64,000 nt of DNA from Brevibacterium daeguense. Its GTDB lineage: Bacteria; Actinomycetota; Actinomycetes; Actinomycetales; Brevibacteriaceae. This document shows, one piece after another, positions 1 to 9,200 of this stretch (position 1 is its first letter; each line of letters begins with the position of its first letter). The notes beneath the pieces are model-generated. The model saw nothing but the letters and a program-made list of their open reading frames with translations. It was not told the DNA's origin and did not search any database. The stretch spans positions 1 through 64,000 of the forward strand of contig NZ_JAJTWW010000019.1 in the NCBI RefSeq assembly GCF_021729135.1. The letters run 5' to 3'. A program made the position numbers and the translations under genes.

Positions 1-1
1 C

Positions 2-7
2 TAGGCT
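2..7 (+). promoter_or_regulatory. possible -10 box for manA
   Basis: TAGGCT fits the actinobacterial TANNNT -10 pattern and would place a transcript start near base 14, about 70 bases before manA. The -35 region lies outside the window, so this is weak. The TAG could equally be the stop codon of a gene ending just before the window. Confidence 0.25.
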
Positions 8-85
8 TGCGGTCGAGATCGAGACCTGGCCCTGGGCGCGGCGCCCGCCGACGGTCGAGACCGACAGAAGGATGGAACACTGACC

Positions 86-1297
86 ATGCAGCTGCTGACC
101 AATACGGTGCGCGACTACGCCTGGGGCAGCCCGACGGGCATCCCCGAGATCCTCGGGCGCGAGCCCGACGGAACTCCGGCGGCCGAGCTCTGGGTCGGCG
201 CACATCACGGCGCCCCGTCGCAGATCGATGACACCGGCCTGGACGCGTGGATAGAGCAAGCCCCCGTCGACCGCCTCGGGCAGTCCTCCGTCGCCGCCTT
301 CGGGGAGCGCCTGCCCTTCCTGCTCAAGATCCTGTCGGCGGAGACCGCGCTGTCCATCCAGGCTCACCCGACTCTTGAGCAGGCGCGAACGGGCTTCGAA
401 CAGGAGACCTCGACCGGAGTGCCGCTCGATGCGCCGCACCGGAATTACAAGGACGCCTGGCACAAGCCGGAGCTCATCCACGCCCTCAGCGACTTCTCCG
501 CACTGTGCGGATTTCGTCCGATTCCGGCCGTGCTGGCCACGATCGCGCGGTTCGAGGTCGCTGCCGACGACGCGGACCGGGGGTTCCTGCGGGAGTGGCG
601 CCGGACCCTGGAGCGGCCCGAGGAGTCCGAAGCGCTGCGCACCGCCACGAGTCTGGTCCTCGGCCGGGCGAGCGAATTCGGCCGACTGGCCGATCGCTTG
701 GCGGCCCTCGAAATTCCCGAGGCGCCGGCCGACGATCCGTCACGGGTGGGCTCCGCAGTCGATCCGGTGGAGACGCTGCGCCAGGTGAACCGTGACTTCC
801 CGAGCGACGCAGGAGCCCTCGTGGCTCTCATGCTCAACCGCATCAGCCTCCGGGCGGGGGAGTCGATGGCGCTCGACGCCGGAGTGCTGCACGCCTACCT
901 GGGCGGCCTGGGCGTGGAGATCATGGCCTCGTCCGACAACGTCATGCGCGGCGGCCTGACGTCCAAGCACATCGACCTGGCCGAGCTCGACACCGTGGTG
1001 CGGTTCGAGAGCGCAGAGCCGCAGCTCGTCAGCGCGGACGATCGTGGGGTGCTGCGCGGTGTCACCGAGGACTTCGCGCTGCAGCGGATCGATGATGCCG
1101 CCGACGTGCCCGTGGCCCGCAGCGGCGCGGTCGTGCTGCTGTGCACCGCCGGCTCCTTCCGGGTGTCCTCGGGTTCCGAGACGCTCGAACTGCGCAGCGG
1201 GGACGCCGTCTTCATCGGCGCGGACGAACCCCAACCCGTCGTCACCGGATCCGGCGCACTGTTCGCCGCGACCACGGGACTGCCGCCCGAGGAGTGA
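86..1297 (+). CDS. manA: mannose-6-phosphate isomerase, class I
   Basis: Interconverts fructose-6-phosphate and mannose-6-phosphate in the cytoplasm, the entry to GDP-mannose for glycans and glycolipids. The 403-residue length is normal for type I isomerases. A QAHP motif (Gln92, His94) and the following WHKPE segment supply the usual zinc ligands, and a LDAGVLHAYL segment near residue 265 is typical of the cupin core. The ATG at 86 is preceded by a GAAGGA ribosome site. It stands alone on the plus strand, facing the minus-strand CoA-transferase genes. In mycobacteria manA sits in the same neighbourhood as manB, whiB2 and fbiA/fbiB, all of which recur here. I am confident of the family. Confidence 0.93.
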   Translation: MQLLTNTVRDYAWGSPTGIPEILGREPDGTPAAELWVGAHHGAPSQIDDTGLDAWIEQAPVDRLGQSSVAAFGERLPFLLKILSAETALSIQAHPTLEQARTGFEQETSTGVPLDAPHRNYKDAWHKPELIHALSDFSALCGFRPIPAVLATIARFEVAADDADRGFLREWRRTLERPEESEALRTATSLVLGRASEFGRLADRLAALEIPEAPADDPSRVGSAVDPVETLRQVNRDFPSDAGALVALMLNRISLRAGESMALDAGVLHAYLGGLGVEIMASSDNVMRGGLTSKHIDLAELDTVVRFESAEPQLVSADDRGVLRGVTEDFALQRIDDAADVPVARSGAVVLLCTAGSFRVSSGSETLELRSGDAVFIGADEPQPVVTGSGALFAATTGLPPEE

Positions 1298-1378
1298 GCC
1301 TCCCTGCTGACAGACTCAACGCCCCGCTTCCGGTGGGAAACGGGACGATGATCCGGGATCCGGTCCTTCTCGCAGTGG

Positions 1379-2050
1379 TCAGCCGACGTGGGCGGGAATG
1401 CGCATCTCCGGCACTTCTGCGGGCACTTCGAGGCTGCCTCCGGTCTTCTCGCGGATCTCGTCGATCTCGATGCCGGGGGCGCGCTCGACCAGGCGGAACC
1501 CATCGCCGGTGACGTCGAGGACTGCGAGGTTGGTGATGACCCGTTCGACGACTCCCTTGCCGGTCAGCGGCAGCTCGCAGGAGTCGAGCAGCTTGTGCGA
1601 GCCGTCCTTGGCGACGTGCTCCATCACGACGAGGACCCGCTTGGCGCCGTGGACGAGGTCCATCGCCCCGCCCATGCCCTTGACCATCTTGCCGGGGATC
1701 ATCCAGTTGGCGATGTCGCCGTTGCCGGCCACCTGCATCGCCCCGAGGATCGCGACGTCGATCTTGCCGCCGCGGATCATGCCGAAGCTGGTCGCCGAGT
1801 CGAAGAAGCTGGCGCCGGGCAGCACCGTGACGGTCTCCTTGCCGGCGTTGATGAGGTCCGGGTCCAGCTCGTCCTCGGTGGGGTAGGGGCCGACGCCGAG
1901 CAGACCGTTCTCCGACTGCAGCACCAGGTGCACTCCGTCGGGCACGTAGTTCGGGACCAGGGTCGGCAGCCCGATGCCGAGGTTGACGTAGGCGCCGTCG
2001 CTGAGCTCGGCGGCGGCACGGGCCGCCATCTGGTTGCGTGTCAGTGTCAT
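1379..2050 (-). CDS. scoB: 3-oxoacid CoA-transferase, subunit B
   Basis: Beta subunit of a class I CoA-transferase that moves CoA between succinyl-CoA or acetyl-CoA and a 3-oxoacid such as acetoacetate or 3-oxoadipate. The 223-residue length is typical. It contains the SENG motif whose glutamate forms the acyl-CoA thioester intermediate, followed by LLGVGPYP, and the [13 protein letters not shown] segment. It starts one base after the stop of subunit A, so the two subunits are almost certainly co-translated. The sequence alone does not separate SCOT from PcaIJ or AtoDA specificity. It is the last gene of a minus-strand run that begins with cofactor-F420-type genes. Confidence 0.9.
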   Translation of the reverse strand: MTLTRNQMAARAAAELSDGAYVNLGIGLPTLVPNYVPDGVHLVLQSENGLLGVGPYPTEDELDPDLINAGKETVTVLPGASFFDSATSFGMIRGGKIDVAILGAMQVAGNGDIANWMIPGKMVKGMGGAMDLVHGAKRVLVVMEHVAKDGSHKLLDSCELPLTGKGVVERVITNLAVLDVTGDGFRLVERAPGIEIDEIREKTGGSLEVPAEVPEMRIPAHVG

Positions 2051-2051
2051 G

Positions 2052-2822
2052 TCAGGCCTCCCGCAGTGTGCGCTTCTCGATGGGCTTCTGAGCCGCCTGC
2101 TCCGGGGTCAGGGCGACGACGCGGTGGACGAACACACCGGGCAGGTGGACGTCGTCGGGAGCGATCTCGCCGGGCTCGACGAGCTTCTCGACCTCGGCGA
2201 TGGTGATCTTCGCGGCCTGGGCCGCCGGGGGATTGAAGTTGCGGGCCGAGCGGTGGAAGACGAGATTGCCGTGCCGATCGCCCACCGCGGCGCGCACGAG
2301 CGCGAAGTCCGGGGCGAGCGCGTGCTCGAGGACGTACTCCTGCTCCTCGCCGAAGGTGTCGAGCACCTTCGTCTCCTTCGCCGGGGAGGTCTTGGTGACG
2401 TTGCCCTCGCTGTCGTAGCGCCAGGGGATGCCGCCGTCGGCCACCTGGGTGCCCGACCCGGTGATGGTGTAGAACGCGGGGATTCCGGCGCCACCGGCGC
2501 GCAGCTTCTCCGCGAGAGTGCCCTGGGGAGTGAGCTCCAGCTCGAGCTCGCCCTCGAGGTACTGGCGGGCGAATTCCTTGTTCTCGCCGACGTAGGAGGC
2601 GATCACCCTGCTGATCTGATGCGTTTCGAGCAGCTTCGCCAGGCCGAAGCCGTTGGCCCCGGCATTGTTCGAGATGACTTCCAGGTCGCCGGTGCCCTGG
2701 TCGCGCAGCGCTTCGATGAGGGTCTCGGGCACTCCGACGAGCCCGAATCCGCCCACCGCCAGCTGCGCGCCGGAGAAGACGTCGGCAACCGCTTCTGCGG
2801 CTGATGCAACTACTTTGTCCAT
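2052..2822 (-). CDS. scoA: 3-oxoacid CoA-transferase, subunit A
   Basis: Alpha subunit of the class I CoA-transferase, partner of the following gene. At 256 residues it shows the family pattern: an N-terminal glycine-rich [13 protein letters not shown] segment that binds CoA, the SNNAG motif, and a C-terminal [13 protein letters not shown] stretch. Its ATG lies within the last 13 bases of the upstream TIGR03089 gene, so translation is coupled to it. The likely role is ketone-body or 3-oxoacid breakdown to acetyl-CoA. The link to the upstream CofE/CofD-like genes is positional only and I cannot assign a metabolic connection. Confidence 0.9.
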   Translation of the reverse strand: MDKVVASAAEAVADVFSGAQLAVGGFGLVGVPETLIEALRDQGTGDLEVISNNAGANGFGLAKLLETHQISRVIASYVGENKEFARQYLEGELELELTPQGTLAEKLRAGGAGIPAFYTITGSGTQVADGGIPWRYDSEGNVTKTSPAKETKVLDTFGEEQEYVLEHALAPDFALVRAAVGDRHGNLVFHRSARNFNPPAAQAAKITIAEVEKLVEPGEIAPDDVHLPGVFVHRVVALTPEQAAQKPIEKRTLREA

Positions 2823-3631
2823 GTGCCGATTGTGCCATGGACCACCTGCTCACCGTCCAACCTGCGCTGCAGCCGTGAGTCGTCGGCGATGTCGGTGAGG
2901 ATCAGTGTGCCGCGGATGAGCACGTTCAGCAGCTCGGACCATTCGTCGGCGCTGCGGGGAAGCCCCGCCAGGAGCGCCGTCCCGCTGGTGTCTGCTGTCC
3001 GGGAGTCGGGACCGGGTGCGCTCTCACCGGCCGACGCGCTGCCGGTGGCGCCGCCGGCACCGGCGACCCGCGCCCCCGCTCCTGCCTCAGCTTCCGGAAC
3101 CGGGATGCGATGTGCTTCCCCGGACACATCCACGAGATCGAGGTGCGTGGGCGCACCGAGGGCTGTGACGTCCGGGTAGGCGCGGACTGCGGAGTTGTAA
3201 TCGATGCAGCCGGCTGGCGCCTCGGCGCTCAGGGCGAGGGCACCGGTGGCGTAGACCAGCACCTCGGCGGCGGAGTCGTCGACCGGCGGGGGCGAGGCCG
3301 GTGCCCGGGAGTCGTCGAGGTGTTCGGGCCGCATCGCCACCCACTCGTCCTCCGGCGGTTCGCCGTGCGGGTCGAGGAGCGACACCTGCGCGCCCAGCGA
3401 CCAGGCAGCCAGCATCGCTGCCAGCACCCGCCAGTGGAGATGCGGTGGGCTCGGGCACACCACGCCGAATCCCACCTGCGGCCCGACCCCGAGCTCGCCG
3501 AGCAGGCCTGCGGTCTTGTAGACCCAGTTGGCGCTCACGCGGCCGGTGAGCTCGAGCCGCTCGCCGCTCTCGGCGAGGAAGACCAGGGCCGGGTCCGGCC
3601 GAGCAGACAGCTGGGCGATGAGATCTCTCAT
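2810..3631 (-). CDS. TIGR03089 family protein
   Basis: A 273-residue protein of an actinobacterial family that looks like the N-terminal part of an AMP-binding (acyl-CoA synthetase type) enzyme. The segment GVVCPSPPHLHWRVLAAMLAAWSLGA resembles the first helices of adenylating enzymes, but no phosphate-loop or adenylation signature is visible and the protein is far too short for a complete synthetase. The middle third is rich in Ala, Gly, Ser and Pro. Its start overlaps the cofE stop by four bases (ATGA) and its end overlaps scoA by 13 bases. Catalytic activity is doubtful and no function is assigned. Confidence 0.72.
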   Translation of the reverse strand: MRDLIAQLSARPDPALVFLAESGERLELTGRVSANWVYKTAGLLGELGVGPQVGFGVVCPSPPHLHWRVLAAMLAAWSLGAQVSLLDPHGEPPEDEWVAMRPEHLDDSRAPASPPPVDDSAAEVLVYATGALALSAEAPAGCIDYNSAVRAYPDVTALGAPTHLDLVDVSGEAHRIPVPEAEAGAGARVAGAGGATGSASAGESAPGPDSRTADTSGTALLAGLPRSADEWSELLNVLIRGTLILTDIADDSRLQRRLDGEQVVHGTIGTWTK

Positions 3632-4767
3632 GCATCCTCCATGACGAGTTCGATGGTGAGTTCGGCCCCGGACGGGGCGCCGTTCGATGACCAGGTGTAG
3701 CGGACGCGTGCGCCGAGCTCCTCGGCGAACAGGGCCGAATGCAGCCGATCGACCAGCGCCCCCAGGCCGATCGCCGCCTCCACGAGGCGATGACCGCCGG
3801 CCTCGGAGCTGCGGCCGGACCCGCTGGGGGAGATGAGGATCCGCGAGCCGGCTCCGGTGACCCGCATCCGCCAGTGGTCCTGCCCGGGAGTGCGAGCTCG
3901 GGTTCCCCGCGCCGCCGCCAGCGCGCGCGAGACCCGCGTCAGCATGTCGTCATCGCCGTCGGCAGACGCCGGGGGAGCGGCGGGTTCCGAGCCCAGTGCG
4001 GCGTGCACGGCCTCGACGTGCCCGTGGCGGAACCAGTCCTCGGCTTCGTCCCGATTGAGCTCGCCGGCTCCGGGATGGTCGGAGTCGAGCAGGTCGCCGA
4101 GTCCGCGCACCACTGCGACCGGCAGGCCGCGCGCCGCGCCCTTGACGAGATCTGCGGCAGCGGCGATCTCGTCGGCCACGGCACGCTCGGTGACCTGCTG
4201 GGTCCGCCCGGAGTCATCGGGGCGGCCGCGCTGGGAGTCCAGTCCGCGCACCCCCGAGGCGCCGAGAGCGAAGTCGACCACTCCGCGTCGCCAGGGGCGG
4301 GACGTGGTGTCGGAGACGATGACTCCGAGCCGGACGCCGAAATATCGCTCCAGTCCGGAGCGGAGCTGGGCAGCGGCCGCATCGGGATCACTCGGATGCA
4401 GCACCACCGCGCCGTCCGCATTCGATCGGTCGAGCCCGGCAGCCGCCTGCACCGTCCCGGCGCTCGTGCGGACGATCGCGACCGTGGCGGGGCCCTGCGC
4501 GGAGGAGAAGCTGCGCGCGGCGATCACACCGTGGGAATGCTGCGCGACGAGGTCCTCGAACTGCGCACGGTCGCCGACCTGCGCCAGCCGGCCCTCGGCC
4601 TTGGCGACCACCTTCGAGGCGACCACGAGGATGTCGCCGTCCTTGATCTCCACCCGGTCGCGGTCGATCGCGCTGCAGATCAGGGCAGCGAGCTCACCGC
4701 CGGGCGCGACTGCGCCGATCCCGGCCACTGCGTAGACGGTCAGCAGCCTGCTGGGGGAGAGTCCCAT
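3628..4767 (-). CDS. CofE-like coenzyme F420-0:L-glutamate ligase with non-standard C-terminal domain
   Basis: The first 250 residues match CofE, which adds glutamate to coenzyme F420-0 using GTP. Visible motifs are SKVVAKAEGR, QAAAGLDRSN, SDTTSRPWRRG and ADEIAAAADLVKG followed by PVAVVRGLG. I start it at the ATG at 4767, which overlaps the upstream stop by one base (TGATG); an upstream start at 4818 would read back into the previous gene. Mycobacterial FbiB carries a full FMN nitroreductase domain of about 200 residues after CofE. Here only about 100 residues follow, containing an AAIGLGALVDRLHSALFAEELG stretch faintly like a nitroreductase helix. So the C-terminal domain is either strongly reduced or unrelated. 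Confidence 0.78.
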   Translation of the reverse strand: MGLSPSRLLTVYAVAGIGAVAPGGELAALICSAIDRDRVEIKDGDILVVASKVVAKAEGRLAQVGDRAQFEDLVAQHSHGVIAARSFSSAQGPATVAIVRTSAGTVQAAAGLDRSNADGAVVLHPSDPDAAAAQLRSGLERYFGVRLGVIVSDTTSRPWRRGVVDFALGASGVRGLDSQRGRPDDSGRTQQVTERAVADEIAAAADLVKGAARGLPVAVVRGLGDLLDSDHPGAGELNRDEAEDWFRHGHVEAVHAALGSEPAAPPASADGDDDMLTRVSRALAAARGTRARTPGQDHWRMRVTGAGSRILISPSGSGRSSEAGGHRLVEAAIGLGALVDRLHSALFAEELGARVRYTWSSNGAPSGAELTIELVMEDA

Positions 4768-5558
4768 CACCGGTCCCAGACGGTCCGCGTCGCGGTCGAG
4801 GTCGGCAGGTCGGAGCATGCCTCGGCGATCGTGCCGGTGACCTCGCGGCCGCCGAGGCGCCTGCGCAGCTCGTCGGGGAGGAACTCGGCTCCCAGCGTGA
4901 GCAGGCGGGCGCGGGTGCCGGTGAGCGCGTCGATCACTCCTGGCAGCTGGAGCATCGGAACGGTGTCGTAGGCGGCGAACTCATCGGCGCGGACGAGCAC
5001 CACATCCGCTTGGCGGATGGCCTTGAGGACGCCCGGGGCCGCCTTGGCACCTTCGAAACCGCTGCGGACGACGCGCTGGACCGCCGGCGAGGGATCGGCG
5101 CGGTAGCGGCGGGCCGGCCAGGCTTCCTCGTGATCGTCCTGCTTCACCACCACGAGGGTCTCCACGGAGTCATCGGAAGCCGGCAGCAGCGTGAACGACG
5201 GGGTGTAGCGGGTGGCCATCGCCTGGACGACCTGCGACAGCGGATAGCCCAGCCCGAGCAGCCGGGTGCGCAGCACAGCTGCGGCCAGCGAGGCCTCCGT
5301 CATGCGGAACCACTCCGCGTCGACGTGGTAGGCGGCCAGCTCCTGCACCGCGCCCCCCGGCACAGCAGTGCCGGGCGGGAGCAGGCAGGCGTCGAGATCC
5401 GGAGTGAAGCGCAGCCCATGGACGGTGACATCGGTGAAGGTCGATGCGATCACGGTGGCCTGGGACCGGGGCAGCGACGCGGCGAAGTCGACGACGTCGG
5501 CGAGCACGCCGGTGGAGGTGTCCGTCAGAGGGAGAGCGGTGATCTTCATGGTTCCCAT
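4767..5558 (-). CDS. diverged CofD/FbiA-like protein
   Basis: Recognisably related to CofD/FbiA, the transferase that joins the phospholactate-type group to Fo in F420 synthesis. It keeps VHGLRFTPDLDAC (about 46-58), ELAAYHVDAEWF, RTRLLGLGYPLSQV (97-110) and LLPASDDSVET. However, the N-terminal GGVGGA loop is replaced by an unrelated segment, the NIGDD-type motif is absent, the SNPxxSIGxIL motif reads DEFAAYDTVPMLQLPGV (192-208), and the last 60-70 residues are missing (263 against about 310-330). Motif comparison is from memory of the family. The frame is intact and coupled to cofE. ATGs at 5558 and 5549 are both possible starts. It may be a pseudoenzyme. Confidence 0.7.
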   Translation of the reverse strand: MGTMKITALPLTDTSTGVLADVVDFAASLPRSQATVIASTFTDVTVHGLRFTPDLDACLLPPGTAVPGGAVQELAAYHVDAEWFRMTEASLAAAVLRTRLLGLGYPLSQVVQAMATRYTPSFTLLPASDDSVETLVVVKQDDHEEAWPARRYRADPSPAVQRVVRSGFEGAKAAPGVLKAIRQADVVLVRADEFAAYDTVPMLQLPGVIDALTGTRARLLTLGAEFLPDELRRRLGGREVTGTIAEACSDLPTSTATRTVWDR

Positions 5559-5749
5559 GATCCCAGGAAATCTCCTGTGATTCGTACGACTTCCGGATCC
5601 AGTGCTGAATCAACCGGGAAAAATCTCGGGAGGCACAGATTGTGGTCACCGGGCGCTCCGTCCACCAAATGTAGTGGTCGAGCAGTGGGCGCCTGGGAAC
5701 GCGCGTTCGAATACTGAGACGAGGGGGCGCGGTCATACCAGGTCGAGGG

Positions 5750-5779
5750 TTGACTAAAGTCGAATGACACGCGTGTAAT
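5750..5779 (+). promoter_or_regulatory. promoter of the whiB2-type gene
   Basis: TTGACT at 5750-5755 and TGTAAT at 5774-5779 are separated by 18 bases, a good housekeeping-sigma promoter. Transcription would begin near 5786, giving a leader of about 65 bases before the GTG at 5850. The 5559-5749 stretch upstream holds no gene that I can support. Confidence 0.55.
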
Positions 5780-5849
5780 TTTCATAGGGGGAAGTCGGAG
5801 CGACGCCGGGAACACGGTGTCGACCCCGACGAAGAAAGGGGAGGAACTC

Positions 5850-6296
5850 GTGTCAGAAGCGCGGAAGTACGCCGAGGAGTGGCGAACATCACAACAGCCT
5901 GGAGTGATCTCCCGGACTGCCGAAGACTGGTTCGTGGACCCGACCCGACCGGAACCGTCCTTCGTGCCGGATCCGCTGTCGCTGGATCCGACGAGCCTGC
6001 AGCCTGTGCCGACTGCAGAAGAATCATATGCCGCAGTCTCGCCGTTGTCACTGCTCCTCAGCGGTGCCGGAGAGGGAGTGTTGGGATGGCAGGACCAGGC
6101 GCTGTGCGCCCAGACCGATCCGGAGGCGTTCTTCCCGGAGAAGGGCGGGTCCACCCGTGAGGCCAAGAGGGTCTGCGCCTCCTGCGATGTGCGTGCTCAG
6201 TGCCTTGAGTACGCGCTGGAGAACGACGAGCGGTTCGGCATCTGGGGCGGACTGTCCGAGCGTGAGCGCCGCCGGCTGAAGAAGCGGGTTGTGTGA
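5850..6296 (+). CDS. whiB2: WhiB2/WhmD-type iron-sulfur transcriptional regulator
   Basis: A WhiB-family regulator that binds a 4Fe-4S cluster and acts with the primary sigma factor; the WhiB2/WhmD group controls septation and is often essential. The C-terminal 70 residues carry the four cysteines (ALC, then VCASC and AQC), the GIWGG turn and the basic tail RERRRLKKRV. I chose the GTG at 5850 because GGGGAGG lies five bases upstream; an earlier GTG at 5817 has no ribosome site and would add 11 residues. The N-terminal 70 residues are acidic and proline-rich. The position beside CofD/CofE and manB matches mycobacterial whiB2. It overlaps the next gene by four bases (GTGA). Confidence 0.9.
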   Translation: MSEARKYAEEWRTSQQPGVISRTAEDWFVDPTRPEPSFVPDPLSLDPTSLQPVPTAEESYAAVSPLSLLLSGAGEGVLGWQDQALCAQTDPEAFFPEKGGSTREAKRVCASCDVRAQCLEYALENDERFGIWGGLSERERRRLKKRVV

Positions 6297-9200
6297 GCTT
6301 TGCCGTCACAGCAGTCGTCGACATCGACGACTGCCCTGCCGAGCCCAGCCGGCTGCTCGCGCTGCGCGAGCGCTTCGCCGACCTCACCACAGTCGTGCTC
6401 GCCTCAGCGGCCGGTTCGCCGGGTGACGCGGCGGGTTCGGCGAATTCCGTCCTGCAGCCCGGTGTGCTCCACGTTGCGGACTCCGAGGTGGCACAGCTTC
6501 CTTCCGTGGCCGGCGCCCAATTCGTATGGTTCCTCCCCGCAGGTGCAGTGCCGGACCCCGAATCCCTCCCCGCGCTCATCGAAGCACTCACCACCGCGGA
6601 GTCCCTCGGCGCGGCCGGCCCCAAGCTGCTTGCCGGCGCCGAGGGCGACAGGCGCAGTCTGGTCTCAGCCGGCGTCACCACCACCCCCCAGGGGCTGCGG
6701 GTCAATCCGGTCGCCCCCGGGGAGGTCGACCAGGGGCAGTACGACAGACGGCAGGACACCCTCGCTGTCGATGTGCCCGGCATGCTCGTCCGCGCAGAGC
6801 TGGTGTCGTCTATCGGCGTCCCCTCCCGAGTTCTGTCGAGCGCTTATCGAGGCATCGAGTACAGCCGCCGCGTGCGCGGAGCCGGATATCGCGTGGGCCT
6901 GGTGCCCCAGGCGAGCGTGCGCCTGCCCGCCGCTGCCGCCGCGGGCTATCGGTCTTCCGCCCGGCCGCTGACCGGTCAGCAGGCGCTGCGCGAGGAGCAC
7001 CGCTACCGACTGGCGGTGACGCCTCGCAGTCGCGTCTCGTGGACGGTGCTCAAGCTGTTCGCCGCCGCGCTGCTGGCCGGTCTCGGCAGACTGCTGGCCA
7101 ACGACCCCAGCCGTGCGCTGTGGTGCCTGCGCAGCGCATTCGCCCTGCCTGCCGACGTGCGCGCCACCTCGAAGCTGCGTCGCTCCCGGTCCGGGCACGA
7201 CGGCTCGGCGCAGCTGTTCGCCGGCCGGCGTGAGCTCGAGATCATCCGCCGGGAGCTGCGGGGGAACCCGGCGACCGAACAGCCGGACGAGGACGCCGGC
7301 GGCGCCCGTCGAGACGTGGCGCTCAACACCTCCGGCGAGGTCGCGGGCTTCTCCGGGATCGACACGCGCAGCCGCCGCAGCCTGCTCTTCCACCCGCTGA
7401 CGGCCGTGCTGTTCGTGACCCTGCTCGGCTCCGGACTGCTCTTCCATTCGCTCATCGGCCCCGGTGCCGTCGGCGGCGGTGCACTGCCGCGCTTCGATGT
7501 CGCCTATCCAGCGCTCATCGAGCGCATCCTGGTGCCCGTCTCCGAGCTGGGGCTCGGCAGTGTGACGGTGGCAGACCCGGTGCTCAGCGTTTTCGCGGTG
7601 CTCGGGCTGCTGTTCCTCGGAGACCTCGACCTCATGATCCGGGTCCTGTGGTTCGCGGCACTGCCGCTGGCGGCGCTCGTCATGTACCTGTGCGCCGGCC
7701 GGATCGCGCCACCGTCCGGAGTCCGCGGCCTGCTCGCTCTCGTGTGGGCCTGCTCCCCGGCATTCCTCTTCTCCCTGATCGAGGGTCGCTACGGCACGGT
7801 GCTGGCCTGGATCTGCGCCCCAGCCGCCTGCTGGGCGCTCGAGCGGGCTGTTCGACTGCGCCGCTCCACCGCCGCCGCTGGAGCAGGACTGGCACTGGCA
7901 GTGATGCTGGCCGGCAGTCCCGTCCTCGTGGTGCCGGTGCTGGGGGGACTCATCGTCCTGCTGGCAGTGCTGCGGCGATCCGGGCTCGTGTGGACCATCC
8001 TGCCGTCGCTCGCGCTGCTGGCTCCGTGGCTGCTGGCGGCGGTCGATCACCTCGACGTCTTCCTCACCAATCCCGGCCGGGTGTTCGACTACGCGACGCC
8101 CGCGAGCTTCGAGCTCGCATTCGGCTACCCCGCGCAGCCGCAGTCGGCGCTGCTCGCAGCCCTGCTTCCCGACGCTGCGGTGCCGTGGGTGCTGTTGGCG
8201 ATCATGCTGCCTCTCCTGTTCGCCGGAGTGCTCGCCCTGACCCGGATCCAGAACTCCCTGGCTCTGCTCGCGGCCTCCACCGTGCTCTACGGCACGGGAC
8301 TGGCGGGCGGGGTCCTGCAGGCCGCGTTCGGGTCCGGACTCACCGCGGACGGCCTCGTCGCCTCGTTCACCGGCGACTCCCTGCTGATCATGGGTCTCGG
8401 CGCCGTCGGATTCGTCGCGTCGGCTCTGTGGCCGACGGACTATGACCGGGCCTCCCGGCTGCGCGCGCTGTCGGTGCGCCTGCTGGTGCCGGCAACCGCG
8501 CTCATCGTCCTCACCCTGTTCGTCGGGCAGTCGCTGCTGGCCGGAATCGCCCTCCAGCGGTCGACGTCCTCGGTGCTGCCCGCCTTCGCCGCCGAGCGCA
8601 GCGCCGGTCCCCTCGGTCAGCGCACCCTGGTGCTGCAGGAGCGGGGCGGGCAGCTCTACGGCACGCTCGCCTCGGCGTCCTCCGGCACCGTGGTGCAGAC
8701 CGCGACCCTGCACGAAGCGGCCGCCGTCGACGGCGGATTGCTCGAGCGCCGACCCGTGGCACTCGACGAGGCCGATACGGCGCTGGCGATCACGATCGGC
8801 CGACTCACCGCCGGCGACGGCGCCGACGCCCGCGACGGGCTGAGGTCCATCGGCGTCGGATTCGTCGTCGTCACCCCCGATTCCGGAGAGTCGCTCACCA
8901 GGCTGGTCTCCGTCTCCCCGGGGCTGACCCGGCTGGGCGACACCGACCTGGGCCACCTGTGGCAGGTGGTCTCGGAGACGGCCCCGATCTCCTACGCCTC
9001 GGTCGTCGCCGATGACGGAGCGGTCGAGGCGGTCGAGGTCCGTGACGGGACCGCGCAGATCCCGCCCGGAGACTCCGAGCGGCGGCTGGTGCTGGCGGAG
9101 CGGGCGGGGCTCACCCGGGCCGCGATCGACGGCACGGAGCTGCCGGTTCTCGATGGGGACTGGCAGGCCGCCTTCGCAGTGCCTGCCGACGGCGGTGAGC

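Noticed and set aside
1298..1378. Terminator between manA and scoB
   Set aside because: Only a bulged CCCG/CGGG and TTCC/GGAA pairing is visible near 1322-1347; too weak to call.
5817..5849. Upstream GTG start for the whiB2-type gene
   Set aside because: The GTG at 5850 has a strong GGGGAGG site five bases upstream; the one at 5817 has none.
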